Shown here one piece after another: positions 47,190-57,356 of a stretch of DNA of 64,000 bases. Positions within the stretch are counted from its first letter, which is position 1, and every line of letters starts with the position of its first letter. A program made the translations under genes and the position numbers. The stretch is from contig JACQFE010000060.1 of the NCBI GenBank assembly GCA_016200265.1, positions 1-64,000 of the forward strand, in the 5' to 3' direction. The DNA comes from Planctomycetota bacterium (GTDB lineage: Bacteria; Planctomycetota; Phycisphaerae; UBA1845). Below the pieces are notes generated by a model. That model was not told the DNA's origin. It worked only from the letters and a program-made list of their open reading frames with translations, and did not search any database.

Positions 47190-48386
47190 ATGCCACTTCA
47201 CGTTCTAATGGATTGTCGAATGTTGCTTGGCCGGTTTTCCGGTGTGGCGCGATTTGTCATGAGCCTGGCGAATGAGTTCGCACGGCGCGATGATCTTCGC
47301 GTAACGATGCTCTGCGGAAATGATCCGGCCCCGACAGGATTATTGAATTCGCAAATTTCAACAGTAACCACAGATTTCAGAAAAGCGGATCGTACGCCGA
47401 TTCGTCGCCTTTTTTGGGAGAAATTGCGACTCCCTGAAATTGTGCGAGACATCAATCCTGATGTCTTTCATGCGACGTGGAACCATGGGGTGCCGCCCGC
47501 TTCGATCGTTCCTTCTGTTCTCACGATCCATGATTTGATTCCGTGGCGCGAACGACAAGACACTGCTTGGGAATATGTCGCGTACCTCGTCTATCACCGC
47601 TCAATGCGGACCTCATTCCGCCGCGCTCGCGAAATCGTCACCGTAAGCAATTTCGTTCAGTCTGATGTCCGCGCGATTCTTGGCGGGTGGAAAGCGATCC
47701 GGACAATTCATAATGGAGTGGGGCACTTAAAGGATGATTCGCCGAAGTCAAGTGATCAAGTCGGCAGGCGACCATTTGCGCTGTATGTCGGCGGCCATGA
47801 AGAGCGGAAAAATATCGCGGGTACCTTCGCGGCCATGCAGTCGTATTGGGCAACCTATCCTGAGCCCTTGGAACTCTGGCTCACAGGCGACCAAGATTCA
47901 TTGTCACCATCCGCCGCGCGTGCGTTTCAACAAATTCGAGATCGGGGCCTCATTCGATTTCTGGGAAATTCGAACGACGAGGCACTCAAGCAGCTTTACG
48001 AATCAGCACGTGTTCTACTGATGCTCTCGTATGATGAAGGATTCGGACTGCCTGCTGCCGAAGCCATGGCGCACGGTTGTCCGGTGATTGTGTCAAACCG
48101 GGCCTCGCTGCCGGAAATTGTCGGCGACGGTGGCATCTTGGTGAGTCCCGAGAAACCGAAGGAAGTTGCGACCGTAATGCACTCCCTAATTCACGATCCG
48201 CAGCAACGGGCGAGGGCGATCGCTCACGGCCTGCAACGGTCTAAAGCATTTTCTTGGAAAGACGCGGCGTCAGCGTACGTTGAGGCTTATCACCGAGTGG
48301 CCGCGCGGCATGGTGCCCGGCACGAAAACACCACCCAAACCGTCGCCAATTTTGCCTCTCGACGGATTCATCATTCCGCATCATAA
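47190..48386 (+). CDS. Glycosyltransferase family 4-type
   Basis: RRPFALYVGGHEERKNIAGTFAAM...IRFLGNSNDEALKQLYESARVLLMLSYDEGFGLPAAEAMAHGCPVIVSNRASLPEIVGDGGILV. Confidence 0.93.
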   Translation: MPLHVLMDCRMLLGRFSGVARFVMSLANEFARRDDLRVTMLCGNDPAPTGLLNSQISTVTTDFRKADRTPIRRLFWEKLRLPEIVRDINPDVFHATWNHGVPPASIVPSVLTIHDLIPWRERQDTAWEYVAYLVYHRSMRTSFRRAREIVTVSNFVQSDVRAILGGWKAIRTIHNGVGHLKDDSPKSSDQVGRRPFALYVGGHEERKNIAGTFAAMQSYWATYPEPLELWLTGDQDSLSPSAARAFQQIRDRGLIRFLGNSNDEALKQLYESARVLLMLSYDEGFGLPAAEAMAHGCPVIVSNRASLPEIVGDGGILVSPEKPKEVATVMHSLIHDPQQRARAIAHGLQRSKAFSWKDAASAYVEAYHRVAARHGARHENTTQTVANFASRRIHHSAS

Positions 48387-48473
48387 TACATGGTTCGCGA
48401 GCGGAGCACTGTGCTTCCTCGATTCGTCCAGTCGCCGACGATTGACAAGTTATGAGTCTCACCCCGGAGGGAT

Positions 48474-50717
48474 ATGCAGCCTGATTCGCTCGTACAGTTA
48501 GCCGGAAGCGGAAATATCGGGACGATCGAGCAGGAATGGGCTCGATTGCTCGATGAATCGGAACCGACCATTTCAAATCTATCGCGTTATCAACCCGTGC
48601 TTGCGGAACTCGGTCGCAATGGTCGGCTTTCCACGGCCGAAACACTCGCCTGGAGCGCAATTGACACGTTGCTCTTGAAGCATCCTCCTGCGGAAGTCCT
48701 GCCACTCGCCGGCACGTTTCTATTGGCGCTGCCCGACAGCAAAGAGCTTCGGTCACAAACCGCGGAGTTGTATCGAAGAGTGCATGGCGAGATTCCGGGT
48801 TTCGAGGCATTACTTGCCGAAGCCGGACTGGCCGTAGGGCGACCTGTTCGACGAGCGATCCGGACGCTCGATGTTTGCCTGTCAGTTCGCGAAGGAGGCG
48901 CCCTCGTCTCACGAGATGACGACGGATGTGCGAGAGTCGAGTCAGTCGATTCGGCATCCTGGGAATTCGCGATCCAAAGCGACGCAGGGTCCGAGCAGCT
49001 TGGAGCGGTCGAATTGGCTGACCGCTATCGACCCGCTTCGAACGATGAATTCCGCGTGCTTCGCGCGTTCGACCGCAGAGGCCTGATTGAACGTCTTCAA
49101 CGTGACCCGACTTCGATCATCCTGGAATTGTGCACGGAGCGGGGCGGAAAAATCACCGACTCAGAGTTGGAAGAAGTACTGTCACCGGATGTCCTCTCCG
49201 CAGCCGAGTGGAAGAAATGGTGGTCCAAGGCGCGGACTGAACTGAAGAAGCGTACGGACCTTGCCGCGTCGGGACGTTCGCCCATCACAATTTCCATTGT
49301 CGATACACCGGCATCCCTCGAAGATGACTTGATCAAAGACATTCGTCGAATGGCCGACCCGCAGCATCAGTTTGATCGAGTGCATCGATACCTCGGCGAG
49401 TGTGCGGCCCGTGGTGCAGAAGTTTCTTCTGTGACCCTGCAGGCATGTGCAATGCTTTTCCTCGAGCAGGCGGGTGAGGCGTTGCGAGAGCATTCCGTCG
49501 CTTCCGGAATGCTGTGGATGATGGCCCGTTGGGCGATGGCGAAATCGGATGCGGTGTCGAATGTGAATGTCTCTGTGAAAACGACTCCGCACGCAGACCC
49601 ATCGGTCGGAGCGGTGACGTTTTTCCAGAAAGTGAAGGATTTCGGTCGCCTGTTTGCCGCCATCACGGATGAAGAGCTTCTTCGGCTTGCGATCGAAACT
49701 CTGAAATCCGCGCGACCATCGGATTGGGGCGAGGCCTTGAAGTCCGCGCTTCCCAGTCTTTCCTTGGCAGGATGTGACATCGTCGCCACGAACTTGATTG
49801 AACAGGGCGTCAAGCCCGGAGATTTCGAGCCGATCGTTCAGCGCATTATTGCAAATCCGATCGCGAGTTTTGACGCCATGCTTTGGCTTTGGGATGGTCC
49901 GTCGGAACCTGATATCGCAAACCCAGCGTCTGGACTGACGCTGTTAACGAAAATGCTTCGTGCCCTCGACGACGCACGGCGGAGCGAGTCGATCCCCAAG
50001 GAAAGGGCCCGGACTGTCGCCACGAGAGCCCGGTCGGTCCTTGCCGCTCGAAATTACGAGCGTTTTCGATCGACGATCGAAGGGCTTGATCCCAGTATGA
50101 TTTCCGTGCTGCGGAGCCAGGTGAATGCACTTGAGAGTCTGGGTCGGGCGGTGAAGGAAGAACTGCTCGATCAGCTTCGGGCCGTCGCTCCGCAGCGCGA
50201 CGACACTCCCATCGTCAAACCGTGGAACCGCGAGGACGCGATCTATGTGACCAAGGGCGCGATGGACCGCAAGCATGTGGAAATCGAAACCCATGTGAAC
50301 GTGAAGATGAAAGAGAATGCCCGTGCGATCGGTGCGGCTGCGGAACATGGCGATTTGAGCGAAAACTCCGAATACAAGTTTGCTCTCGAGGAGCGCGACC
50401 TGCTCCGGGCGCGCCTGGCGCAAATGAATTCCGAAATGGCGATCGCCCATGTGATCAGCCCCCTCGATGTCTCGACGGATCATGTGGGAATCGGTTCCAG
50501 GGTCGTTTTCAAAAAGGAATCGGACGGCGTGCGACAAGAGATGACTTTTGTCGGACCTTGGGATGCGGACCATTCACGACATTGGTACAACTACAAGGCG
50601 CCGCTCGCGCTGTCGATCATGGGCAAGAAAGTCGGTGACGTGGTCCCGCTGGAATTCTCCGGCGGAAGTGGTCAATACAAGATCGCTGAGATCCAAAATG
50701 GTCTTGCTGATGAATGA
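48474..50717 (+). CDS. GreA/GreB-family transcription elongation factor with ~550 aa N-terminal extension
   Basis: C-terminal VTKGAMDRKHVEIETHVNVKMKENARAIGAAAEHGDLSENSEYKFALEERDLLRARLAQM ... VGIGSRVVFKKESDG...SIMGKKVGDVVPLEF (Gre coiled coil with D/E tip + FKBP-like domain). Confidence 0.85.
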   Translation: MQPDSLVQLAGSGNIGTIEQEWARLLDESEPTISNLSRYQPVLAELGRNGRLSTAETLAWSAIDTLLLKHPPAEVLPLAGTFLLALPDSKELRSQTAELYRRVHGEIPGFEALLAEAGLAVGRPVRRAIRTLDVCLSVREGGALVSRDDDGCARVESVDSASWEFAIQSDAGSEQLGAVELADRYRPASNDEFRVLRAFDRRGLIERLQRDPTSIILELCTERGGKITDSELEEVLSPDVLSAAEWKKWWSKARTELKKRTDLAASGRSPITISIVDTPASLEDDLIKDIRRMADPQHQFDRVHRYLGECAARGAEVSSVTLQACAMLFLEQAGEALREHSVASGMLWMMARWAMAKSDAVSNVNVSVKTTPHADPSVGAVTFFQKVKDFGRLFAAITDEELLRLAIETLKSARPSDWGEALKSALPSLSLAGCDIVATNLIEQGVKPGDFEPIVQRIIANPIASFDAMLWLWDGPSEPDIANPASGLTLLTKMLRALDDARRSESIPKERARTVATRARSVLAARNYERFRSTIEGLDPSMISVLRSQVNALESLGRAVKEELLDQLRAVAPQRDDTPIVKPWNREDAIYVTKGAMDRKHVEIETHVNVKMKENARAIGAAAEHGDLSENSEYKFALEERDLLRARLAQMNSEMAIAHVISPLDVSTDHVGIGSRVVFKKESDGVRQEMTFVGPWDADHSRHWYNYKAPLALSIMGKKVGDVVPLEFSGGSGQYKIAEIQNGLADE

Positions 50718-50760
50718 CGGCGTCTTCGATTCACTCGCCTAACTTGGTAGCGAGATCACA

Positions 50761-51825
50761 ATGAAAGTCGCACTCATCGGACTCCCACAATCCGGCAAGT
50801 CGACGCTATTCTCCGCGGCCACGGGAATTCCGATCGATCCCTACGCGGCGCCGCAAATCCATATGGCCGTCGTCCACGTGCCAGATCCGCGTCTCGCCTT
50901 TCTCACGCAACTTTACAATCCGAAAAAAGTGACCGAAGCGACAATCGAATTCCTCGATGTCCCCGGTCATTCGCTCGAGGACTCCAAGGGTCGCGATGAG
51001 TGGCGAAGAATTCTTCCTGGCGTTCGTCAGGCGGACGGGTTGGTGGTCGTCGTTCGGGACTTCGAGAATCCGGCTGCCGCGATGTATCGGAATCGGATCG
51101 ACGCCAAGGCCGATTTTGACGAGTTGCGAGCCGAGCTATTGTTCGCGGACCTCGAAAGCGTGGTGACTCGCATCGAGAAGATCGAGAAGTCTCTAAAAAA
51201 GCCAAGCGCCACGCACGACGCCGAAAAAAAGGAATTGGCATTGCTCATCAAATGCCGCGAGGCGCTTGAGGCCGACCGACCGTTATCCACCGTTGTGCAC
51301 TCAGCTGAGGATCGTCATCAGGTTTCCAGTTTTGCATTTCTCACGGAAAAGCCGCTGGTCTGCGTTCGCAATGTGAACGACGATCATGCGGCGACCGCGC
51401 AGCCTCTACAGGCCGAACATGTGGCCGCGAGCATTGCACTCTGTGCTTCCATTGAAGTCGAGATCGCGAGCCTTGAACCCGCCGACCGCGACACTTTCAT
51501 GAAAGAACTTGGTCTCACCGCATCGGCAAGGGATCGGTTGATTCAATCGTGCTACGCCGCGATTGGCCTCATTTCATTTCTCACCATGGGGCCGGACGAA
51601 GTGAGAGCATGGACCATTCACAAAGGGAATACGGCAACCGAGGCAGCAGGAAAAATTCACACAGACTTGGCTCGCGGATTCGTGCGGGCCGAAACCGTCG
51701 CCTATGACGATCTCGTCGCCCATGCGGACATGAAAGGCGCCCGCGCCGCTGGGAAAGTTCGCAAAGAGGGCAAGGCCTACGTCGTAGTCGACGGTGACAT
51801 CCTCAACATTCTCGCCAATGCGTAA
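50761..51825 (+). CDS. ychF: Obg-family GTPase/ATPase YchF-like (DUF933 C-terminus)
   Basis: MKVALIGLPQSGKSTLFSAATG; IEFLDVPGHS; CYAAIGLISFLTMGPDEVRAWTIHKGNTATEAAGKIHTDLARGFVRAETVAYDDLV. Confidence 0.88.
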   Translation: MKVALIGLPQSGKSTLFSAATGIPIDPYAAPQIHMAVVHVPDPRLAFLTQLYNPKKVTEATIEFLDVPGHSLEDSKGRDEWRRILPGVRQADGLVVVVRDFENPAAAMYRNRIDAKADFDELRAELLFADLESVVTRIEKIEKSLKKPSATHDAEKKELALLIKCREALEADRPLSTVVHSAEDRHQVSSFAFLTEKPLVCVRNVNDDHAATAQPLQAEHVAASIALCASIEVEIASLEPADRDTFMKELGLTASARDRLIQSCYAAIGLISFLTMGPDEVRAWTIHKGNTATEAAGKIHTDLARGFVRAETVAYDDLVAHADMKGARAAGKVRKEGKAYVVVDGDILNILANA

Positions 51826-51925
51826 TCTCGATTGAGTCAACACGAATCTTCATCGAAATATTGACTTCCCGACCTAACGGGTGGAGAATCCAGACGCCCG
51901 CATACTTCTCAATTGGGGTTCTTTA

Positions 51926-54900
51926 ATGTCATTATGGAAATGGTCGCGACGGAATTCGTCGAAGGGGCCGGCCGCGCAATCTGCGCTGCAAGACGTCACC
52001 ACCGTCCATACAATTTCAGGCAATGTCATCCGAATCGGTTTCTCGAATGCCTGGATGTTGATGATCGCCGCGTTTACTCCAAGCGTCGCGTTTTCCGCGG
52101 AACCGGAGCCAATCTCGATCATCAATCGCACATCTCGAATAGATGGCCGGACAGTATTTCTATCCGGCGCAAGAGGATTGCCGATCCCCGCTTCTCCAGG
52201 CCAATCCGAAAAGCCTGCGATCACGAGACGTCAGTTCTTCAATTCGTACGGGCGCCTTTTTGGAGTCAAAGATGCGGGTAGCGAATTGGTTGCATCAGCG
52301 CCACAAGTCGACGACCTTGCCCAGATCCATGTCACATACAACCAGGTGTTCAACGGAATTCCGGTTTTCACAGGGATTTTGAAAGTCCACGAGAACGCAC
52401 AGGGCGAAGTCGTGGCGGCTAACGGCCACTTTCATTCCATCGATCCAAAATTTGATGTGACTCCATTGCTCACCAAGCAGGATGCAACGAAGGCCGTGAG
52501 CGCACAAACCGAGTCACCCGGCCCGACTGTCAACAAATGCGAATTGGTGATCGTTGATCCCGGTTGGTACGGCGATCCACCGATCGGCCCGCATCTCGCT
52601 TATTATGTGATTCTCAGTGACTCGAGCATCGGACTCGAAGATGCCTTCTTTATTGACGCGATGACCGGCAAGATTCTCGACCGCTGGACACTGATTGAGA
52701 ACATTCTTCAGCGAGTGATCTATGATGGAGTGGGAGCCCGCGACCTTCCCGGCGTTGTCGCGCGTATCGAAGGCGATCAGCCGGTGCTCTCGCCGGAGGA
52801 TGTAAACAGGGGCTATGACTTCATCGACGACACATATGGATACTATTTTCGCGCCTTCGGTCGTGATGGACTCGACGGTTTCGGATCGCGGATCCGAACC
52901 ACTGTGAATTCGACGGCCCCTGGCTGCCCGAATGCGTTCTGGTCCGATGTGCGGAAGCAGACCGTGTTTTGTGATGGCACTGTGTCCGACGACATCGTGG
53001 CACACGAATTCACACACGGCGTGACGCATTTCACGGCTCAATTGCTTTACCAGAACCAATCCGGCCAGCTCAACGAATCATTTTCCGATGTGTTTGGCGA
53101 ATTGATTGATTTGTTTAACGGCAACGCAGCCTTCCTTGCTGATACGACCCATTATCAATGGCCCCAGACTCTGTCCGGAACCGGGCACGATTTGCCAAAC
53201 TTGCGCCGTGGAGATTCGTGCTCGATTCCGCCTGATTATGCCGGGGGCGTACGCTGGCTCTTTGCGGAGGACGCTTCGGTTTTCGGAGGACTGCTGCGGG
53301 ACATGTGGAATCCGCCTTGTATGGGCCATCCGGATCGCGCGAATAGTCCCCTCGAAACATGCGATCCATTTGATAGCGGTGGTGTTCACAGCGGCAGCGG
53401 AATTCCGAATCACGCGTTTGCCATGCTTACAGATGGTAAGACCTTCAACGGCTTCACCGTCCGAGGAATCGGGCCGATCAAATCTGGCGCGGTTTGGTAT
53501 CGCGCGCTCACCATGTATATGCCGATCGCCCCTGATTTCCTGGATGCCTATTACGCATTCAATCAGGCCGCGTCCGACCTCATTGGAAAATTCCTCAAGG
53601 ATCCCCGAACGGGCTTTCCTTCCAACAGCATGTTTACAGCAGATGATGCGGCGCAGGTGGATCTTGCGCTCCGCGCCGTCGAAATGGACACGCCAGGGCG
53701 CTGCGGTCAGGCCGTGGCTCTCCTGCTGCCCAATCCGCCGCCATCGTGCGCTCAATCGCGAACCATCTATTTTGACGACTTCGAAAATGGTGCACCGGGA
53801 TGGACGGTTGAGAATTCCCAGCCGCCATCGCCGTATGACTGGGTGCTTTCGTCAGTACCATTGCCATTGCAGCGATCCGGGCACGTATGGTATTGCGACG
53901 ACCCTGATGTTGGTGACTGCCATGACAATGACGAATCAGGTTTGCACTCGCTCATCAGTCCGGAAATCAAATTGCAAGGCGATCTCCGATCGCCGCGTAT
54001 ACGGTTCACTCACCATTTTGCCACGGAAGGCGGCTTTGACGGCGGCCAGGTGAAAATTCGAGTCAATGGCAGTGCATGGTTTCTGATTCCGGGCAGCGCT
54101 TTCTTGTTCAATCCGTATACCGGGCCCCTCAATCGCGTGAATCAGGGTAGCACGAACCCTCTCGCGGGAACCGAAGGTTGGTCGGGCGTGAGTGGAAAAT
54201 TCGGCACATCAGTGGCCGCAATCGAACGCTTCGCACGACCAGGCGACACCGTACAATTGCGTTTCGATTTCGGAAAGAACGGCTGCACAGGAGTCCAAGG
54301 CTGGTATGTGGACGACTTCGAAGTGTACGATTGCACCGATTGCGATCGAAACGGACGTGGCGACGATAATGATCTTATCTTCTCACTTGTACTCGAACCG
54401 GCCGGACCGGTCGGCAAGGATACGCCAGTTTCCTTTGATCTTACCAAACTGCCCTTGGCAGGTGACGATGTTTCGATGCGCGTGTCAGCATCCGGCGACC
54501 TTTCCAAGGCGGCCATTGATGAATATCTCGAGGTGAGTCTCGACCATGTTTCCATCGGGCGAGTCTTCGACGGCTCGGGAAACGACTGCGCGGACGTTCC
54601 CGATATCGACGACTTGACGATCGATCGCGATGTGTTCAATGCGGCGATTCAAGATGGACACGCAAAGTTGACTTTCGTCGGCAATGATGAGGTGAATCCC
54701 ACGCTTTGCGATGGCACGTCGTATGTCAGGCCGGTGCTGACCTATCGAACTGCGGTTCCCGATGACAATCACAACAACATCTCGGACATGTGTGAAAACT
54801 GCGGCATTGCCCGATCACCGACTGCGGCAGCCGACGCCACGTCGGCAAATCGATACCTCGTCATAAACAGTACTAATCCCAATCGCATCACCGCCATCTT

Positions 54901-55486
54901 CGTGACACCGGTGGGCGCGGCAAGTGAGGAAAAATCAGTGTGGCAAGGCGAATGGGTCGATCAGCCCGTATTCCAACCTGAACCGCGCGACATCGAAGGA
55001 CCTCTTCTGACTTACGCTTCGTTGACGTGTGAACCGGCCTTCGTGAATTGGAGCTTGCTTGGCGAAATCCGCATTTCCGGCGAAATGCTTGTGCCTGGGA
55101 AACTGTACTCGGTGCGTGAGTTGGATGTCGCCTGCCTGCCGCCGGATGGCGTCATTGATTTCAGCCGGCTTGAACCTAATCTCTCACTGCCGAATGAATT
55201 GCCCACCACGGCGATTTGGGGTGACATCAGCAGCGCAAGCAAGGCAGGCGTCGCCGATGGCAAGGTCGACATGATTGACCTGACGGCCATTCTCGATTGC
55301 TTCGGCCTCTTGTCCCGCGCCGTGCAAACGTATCAAGCGGATCTCGCGCCGGCGAAGCCGGATCACATCGTCGATATCCGCGACATTGCAGCGGAGCTCG
55401 ATGCATTGCACGGAGTTCCGTTGTCCGGTTCGAACGGACCATTATGTCCAATCCCATCGCCTAGGGTTCGCCGGAACCGTCATTAA
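51926..55486 (+). CDS. Secreted M4 (thermolysin-like) metallopeptidase with dockerin-like C-terminal module
   Basis: FTP-like propeptide; DDIVAHEFTHGVTHFTAQLLYQNQSGQLNESFSDVFGELIDL; downstream jelly-roll-type region and C-term module ending ADLAPAKPDHIVDIRDIAAELDALHG...GPLCP. Confidence 0.9.
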   Translation: MSLWKWSRRNSSKGPAAQSALQDVTTVHTISGNVIRIGFSNAWMLMIAAFTPSVAFSAEPEPISIINRTSRIDGRTVFLSGARGLPIPASPGQSEKPAITRRQFFNSYGRLFGVKDAGSELVASAPQVDDLAQIHVTYNQVFNGIPVFTGILKVHENAQGEVVAANGHFHSIDPKFDVTPLLTKQDATKAVSAQTESPGPTVNKCELVIVDPGWYGDPPIGPHLAYYVILSDSSIGLEDAFFIDAMTGKILDRWTLIENILQRVIYDGVGARDLPGVVARIEGDQPVLSPEDVNRGYDFIDDTYGYYFRAFGRDGLDGFGSRIRTTVNSTAPGCPNAFWSDVRKQTVFCDGTVSDDIVAHEFTHGVTHFTAQLLYQNQSGQLNESFSDVFGELIDLFNGNAAFLADTTHYQWPQTLSGTGHDLPNLRRGDSCSIPPDYAGGVRWLFAEDASVFGGLLRDMWNPPCMGHPDRANSPLETCDPFDSGGVHSGSGIPNHAFAMLTDGKTFNGFTVRGIGPIKSGAVWYRALTMYMPIAPDFLDAYYAFNQAASDLIGKFLKDPRTGFPSNSMFTADDAAQVDLALRAVEMDTPGRCGQAVALLLPNPPPSCAQSRTIYFDDFENGAPGWTVENSQPPSPYDWVLSSVPLPLQRSGHVWYCDDPDVGDCHDNDESGLHSLISPEIKLQGDLRSPRIRFTHHFATEGGFDGGQVKIRVNGSAWFLIPGSAFLFNPYTGPLNRVNQGSTNPLAGTEGWSGVSGKFGTSVAAIERFARPGDTVQLRFDFGKNGCTGVQGWYVDDFEVYDCTDCDRNGRGDDNDLIFSLVLEPAGPVGKDTPVSFDLTKLPLAGDDVSMRVSASGDLSKAAIDEYLEVSLDHVSIGRVFDGSGNDCADVPDIDDLTIDRDVFNAAIQDGHAKLTFVGNDEVNPTLCDGTSYVRPVLTYRTAVPDDNHNNISDMCENCGIARSPTAAADATSANRYLVINSTNPNRITAIFVTPVGAASEEKSVWQGEWVDQPVFQPEPRDIEGPLLTYASLTCEPAFVNWSLLGEIRISGEMLVPGKLYSVRELDVACLPPDGVIDFSRLEPNLSLPNELPTTAIWGDISSASKAGVADGKVDMIDLTAILDCFGLLSRAVQTYQADLAPAKPDHIVDIRDIAAELDALHGVPLSGSNGPLCPIPSPRVRRNRH

Positions 55487-55614
55487 TTTTCAACTGTCGT
55501 ACACTCACGAAGGATCGTCAACAGTTTGCGTTGACCTGTCAGGGAGCGATCGGTAGATTGTTCTCATGATCCGAGCGAACGCAGCGCTCGAATGAATGAT
55601 TTCGCGAGTTTCTC

Positions 55615-55884
55615 ATGGTCCGAGTCACGTTCACGCGCAATCTTCAACGCTATGTTGCAAGCCCGGCGGAGACTTTGAAAGCCGGCACGGTTCGTGAGGC
55701 GCTTGACGCCGCCTTTGCAATGAACGAGCGTGCCCGTGGTTACGTCCTGGATGATCGCGGCGCGCTCCGCAAACACATGATCGTTTTCGTCAATGGACAA
55801 GCGATCAAGGATCGCGATGCACAGTCCGATCCCGTGCCAGACGGGGCCGAGATTTATGTGATGCAGGCCTTGTCCGGCGGCTAG
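55615..55884 (+). CDS. MoaD/ThiS-family ubiquitin-like sulfur carrier protein
   Basis: VRVTFTRNLQRYV...TVREALDAAFAMNERARGYVLDDRGALRKHMIVFVNGQAIKDRDAQSDPVPDGAEIYVMQALSGG; ends in GG. Confidence 0.85.
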   Translation: MVRVTFTRNLQRYVASPAETLKAGTVREALDAAFAMNERARGYVLDDRGALRKHMIVFVNGQAIKDRDAQSDPVPDGAEIYVMQALSGG

Positions 55885-55899
55885 ATTTCTCGGAGATTC

Positions 55900-57036
55900 A
55901 TGATGGCCGACCGAATGCATGTCGCGACACGCAAAGGATTGTTCACCCTCGAACGCGCCCGCACCAACGGAAGCGCTCCGTGGCAAGTGACGAATTCTAG
56001 TTTTCTGGGCGTTCCGGTGTCCATCGTGCTCGACGACGCTCGCGATGGCTGGCTTTATGCGGCCGTCGGTCACGGTCATTTCGGAACCAAGTTGCACCGA
56101 TCCAGCGATGGCGGAACAACGTGGGAAGAATGCGCCGCGCCCCATTATCCACCGCTCGCCGAAGGTGAAGAACCCTCGCGATGTCCGGTGCGCGGGATTC
56201 CCATTCCTCAAAGCCTGGAATTGATTTGGGCACTCGAACCCGGCGGTCCGGATGAACCCGGCGCGCTTTGGTGCGGCACGATTCCCGGCGGATTGTTTCG
56301 ATCGAATGATCGTGGTTCAACCTGGACTCTCAATCGATCCCTTTGGGATCGACCGGAACGAAGGCAATGGTTCGGCGGCGGGATGGACTATCCGGGCCTG
56401 CATTCGATCTGCGTTCACCCCAAGAATTCTCGCCACGTGACTGCCGGAGTTTCTTGCGGCGGCGTTTGGGTCACCGAGGATGGCGGAGAGACCTGGAATT
56501 GCCGCGCGAGTGGAATGTTTGCGGCCTACATGCCGCCCGAACGCCGGGGCGATCCTGCAATTCAGGACCCACATCGAATGGTCCAGTGCAAAGCCGATCC
56601 CAATGCGCTATGGGTCCAACACCACAATGGAATTTTTCGTACGATCGATGGTACGAAAAACTGGACCGAAGTTTCGAATGCCAAACCATCAACATTCGGC
56701 TTCGCGGTGGCGGTTCATCCGCACGATCCGAATACCGCCTGGTTCGTGCCCGCGGTGAGTGACGAATTGAGAATTCCAGTCGATGGTCGCGTGGTCGTGA
56801 GTCGCACGAGAGACGGAGGGAAGTCGTTCACGATTCTGGACAACGGCCTGCCTCGCCACCATGCCTACGACATCGTCTTCCGCCACGCGCTCGACATCGA
56901 TACGGCGGGAAATTGCCTCGCCTTCGGAAGCACAACCGGCGCATTATGGACGTCTGATAATCAGGGAGATTCATGGACTTGCGTCACGGCTCATTTACCT
57001 CCGGTCTATAGCGTCCAATTCGACAAACGCGGATAA
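55900..57036 (+). CDS. BNR/Asp-box beta-propeller protein (sialidase/VPS10-like fold)
   Basis: Asp boxes: SSDGGTTWEE, SNDRGSTWTL, TEDGGETWNC, TRDGGKSFTI, SDNQGDSWTC. Confidence 0.88.
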   Translation: MMADRMHVATRKGLFTLERARTNGSAPWQVTNSSFLGVPVSIVLDDARDGWLYAAVGHGHFGTKLHRSSDGGTTWEECAAPHYPPLAEGEEPSRCPVRGIPIPQSLELIWALEPGGPDEPGALWCGTIPGGLFRSNDRGSTWTLNRSLWDRPERRQWFGGGMDYPGLHSICVHPKNSRHVTAGVSCGGVWVTEDGGETWNCRASGMFAAYMPPERRGDPAIQDPHRMVQCKADPNALWVQHHNGIFRTIDGTKNWTEVSNAKPSTFGFAVAVHPHDPNTAWFVPAVSDELRIPVDGRVVVSRTRDGGKSFTILDNGLPRHHAYDIVFRHALDIDTAGNCLAFGSTTGALWTSDNQGDSWTCVTAHLPPVYSVQFDKRG

Positions 57037-57067
57037 TACGCATTCCGTTTTGTACCACACGGGTGTA

Positions 57068-57120
57068 TGGGAGGGCGAGCTCCCGGCGAGCCGCGACTCA
57101 GCAGGAGTTTCACCCTCTCA
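57068..57120. repeat. REP-like palindromic repeat
   Basis: TGGGAGGGCGAGCTCCCGGCGAGCCGCGACTCAGCAGGAGTTTCACCCTCTCA; outer arms TGGGAGGG/CCCTCTCA and inner GCTCC/GGAG pair. Confidence 0.6.
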
Positions 57121-57356
57121 ATACGCCACATACAAACTGATTTCCACTTCAAAAGTTGTCTTGCTTCCCAAAGCGACATTTATGCTCAATGATGGATTCT
57201 CCCACGAACTCGGCTATCATAGGTAGGTAACAGCCCGTCGGGTTATCGGCCAAATCCGTCAACCCGCATCGGGAAGGGGACCAAGGGGAAAGGAATCGGG
57301 CAATCCACGCAATTCAGATCGTGGGCACTCGGCAGTGATTGAAAAAGGGGATTCCA

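Noticed and set aside
41389-48386. Complete O-antigen/capsule biosynthesis locus with novel system
   Set aside because: Apart from the double methyltransferase it is an ordinary ABC-dependent polysaccharide export and glycosyltransferase cluster.
51926-55486. Proposal that the M4 peptidase is plasmid- or phage-encoded
   Set aside because: No mobility genes nearby; its C-terminal module matches other chromosomal surface proteins.
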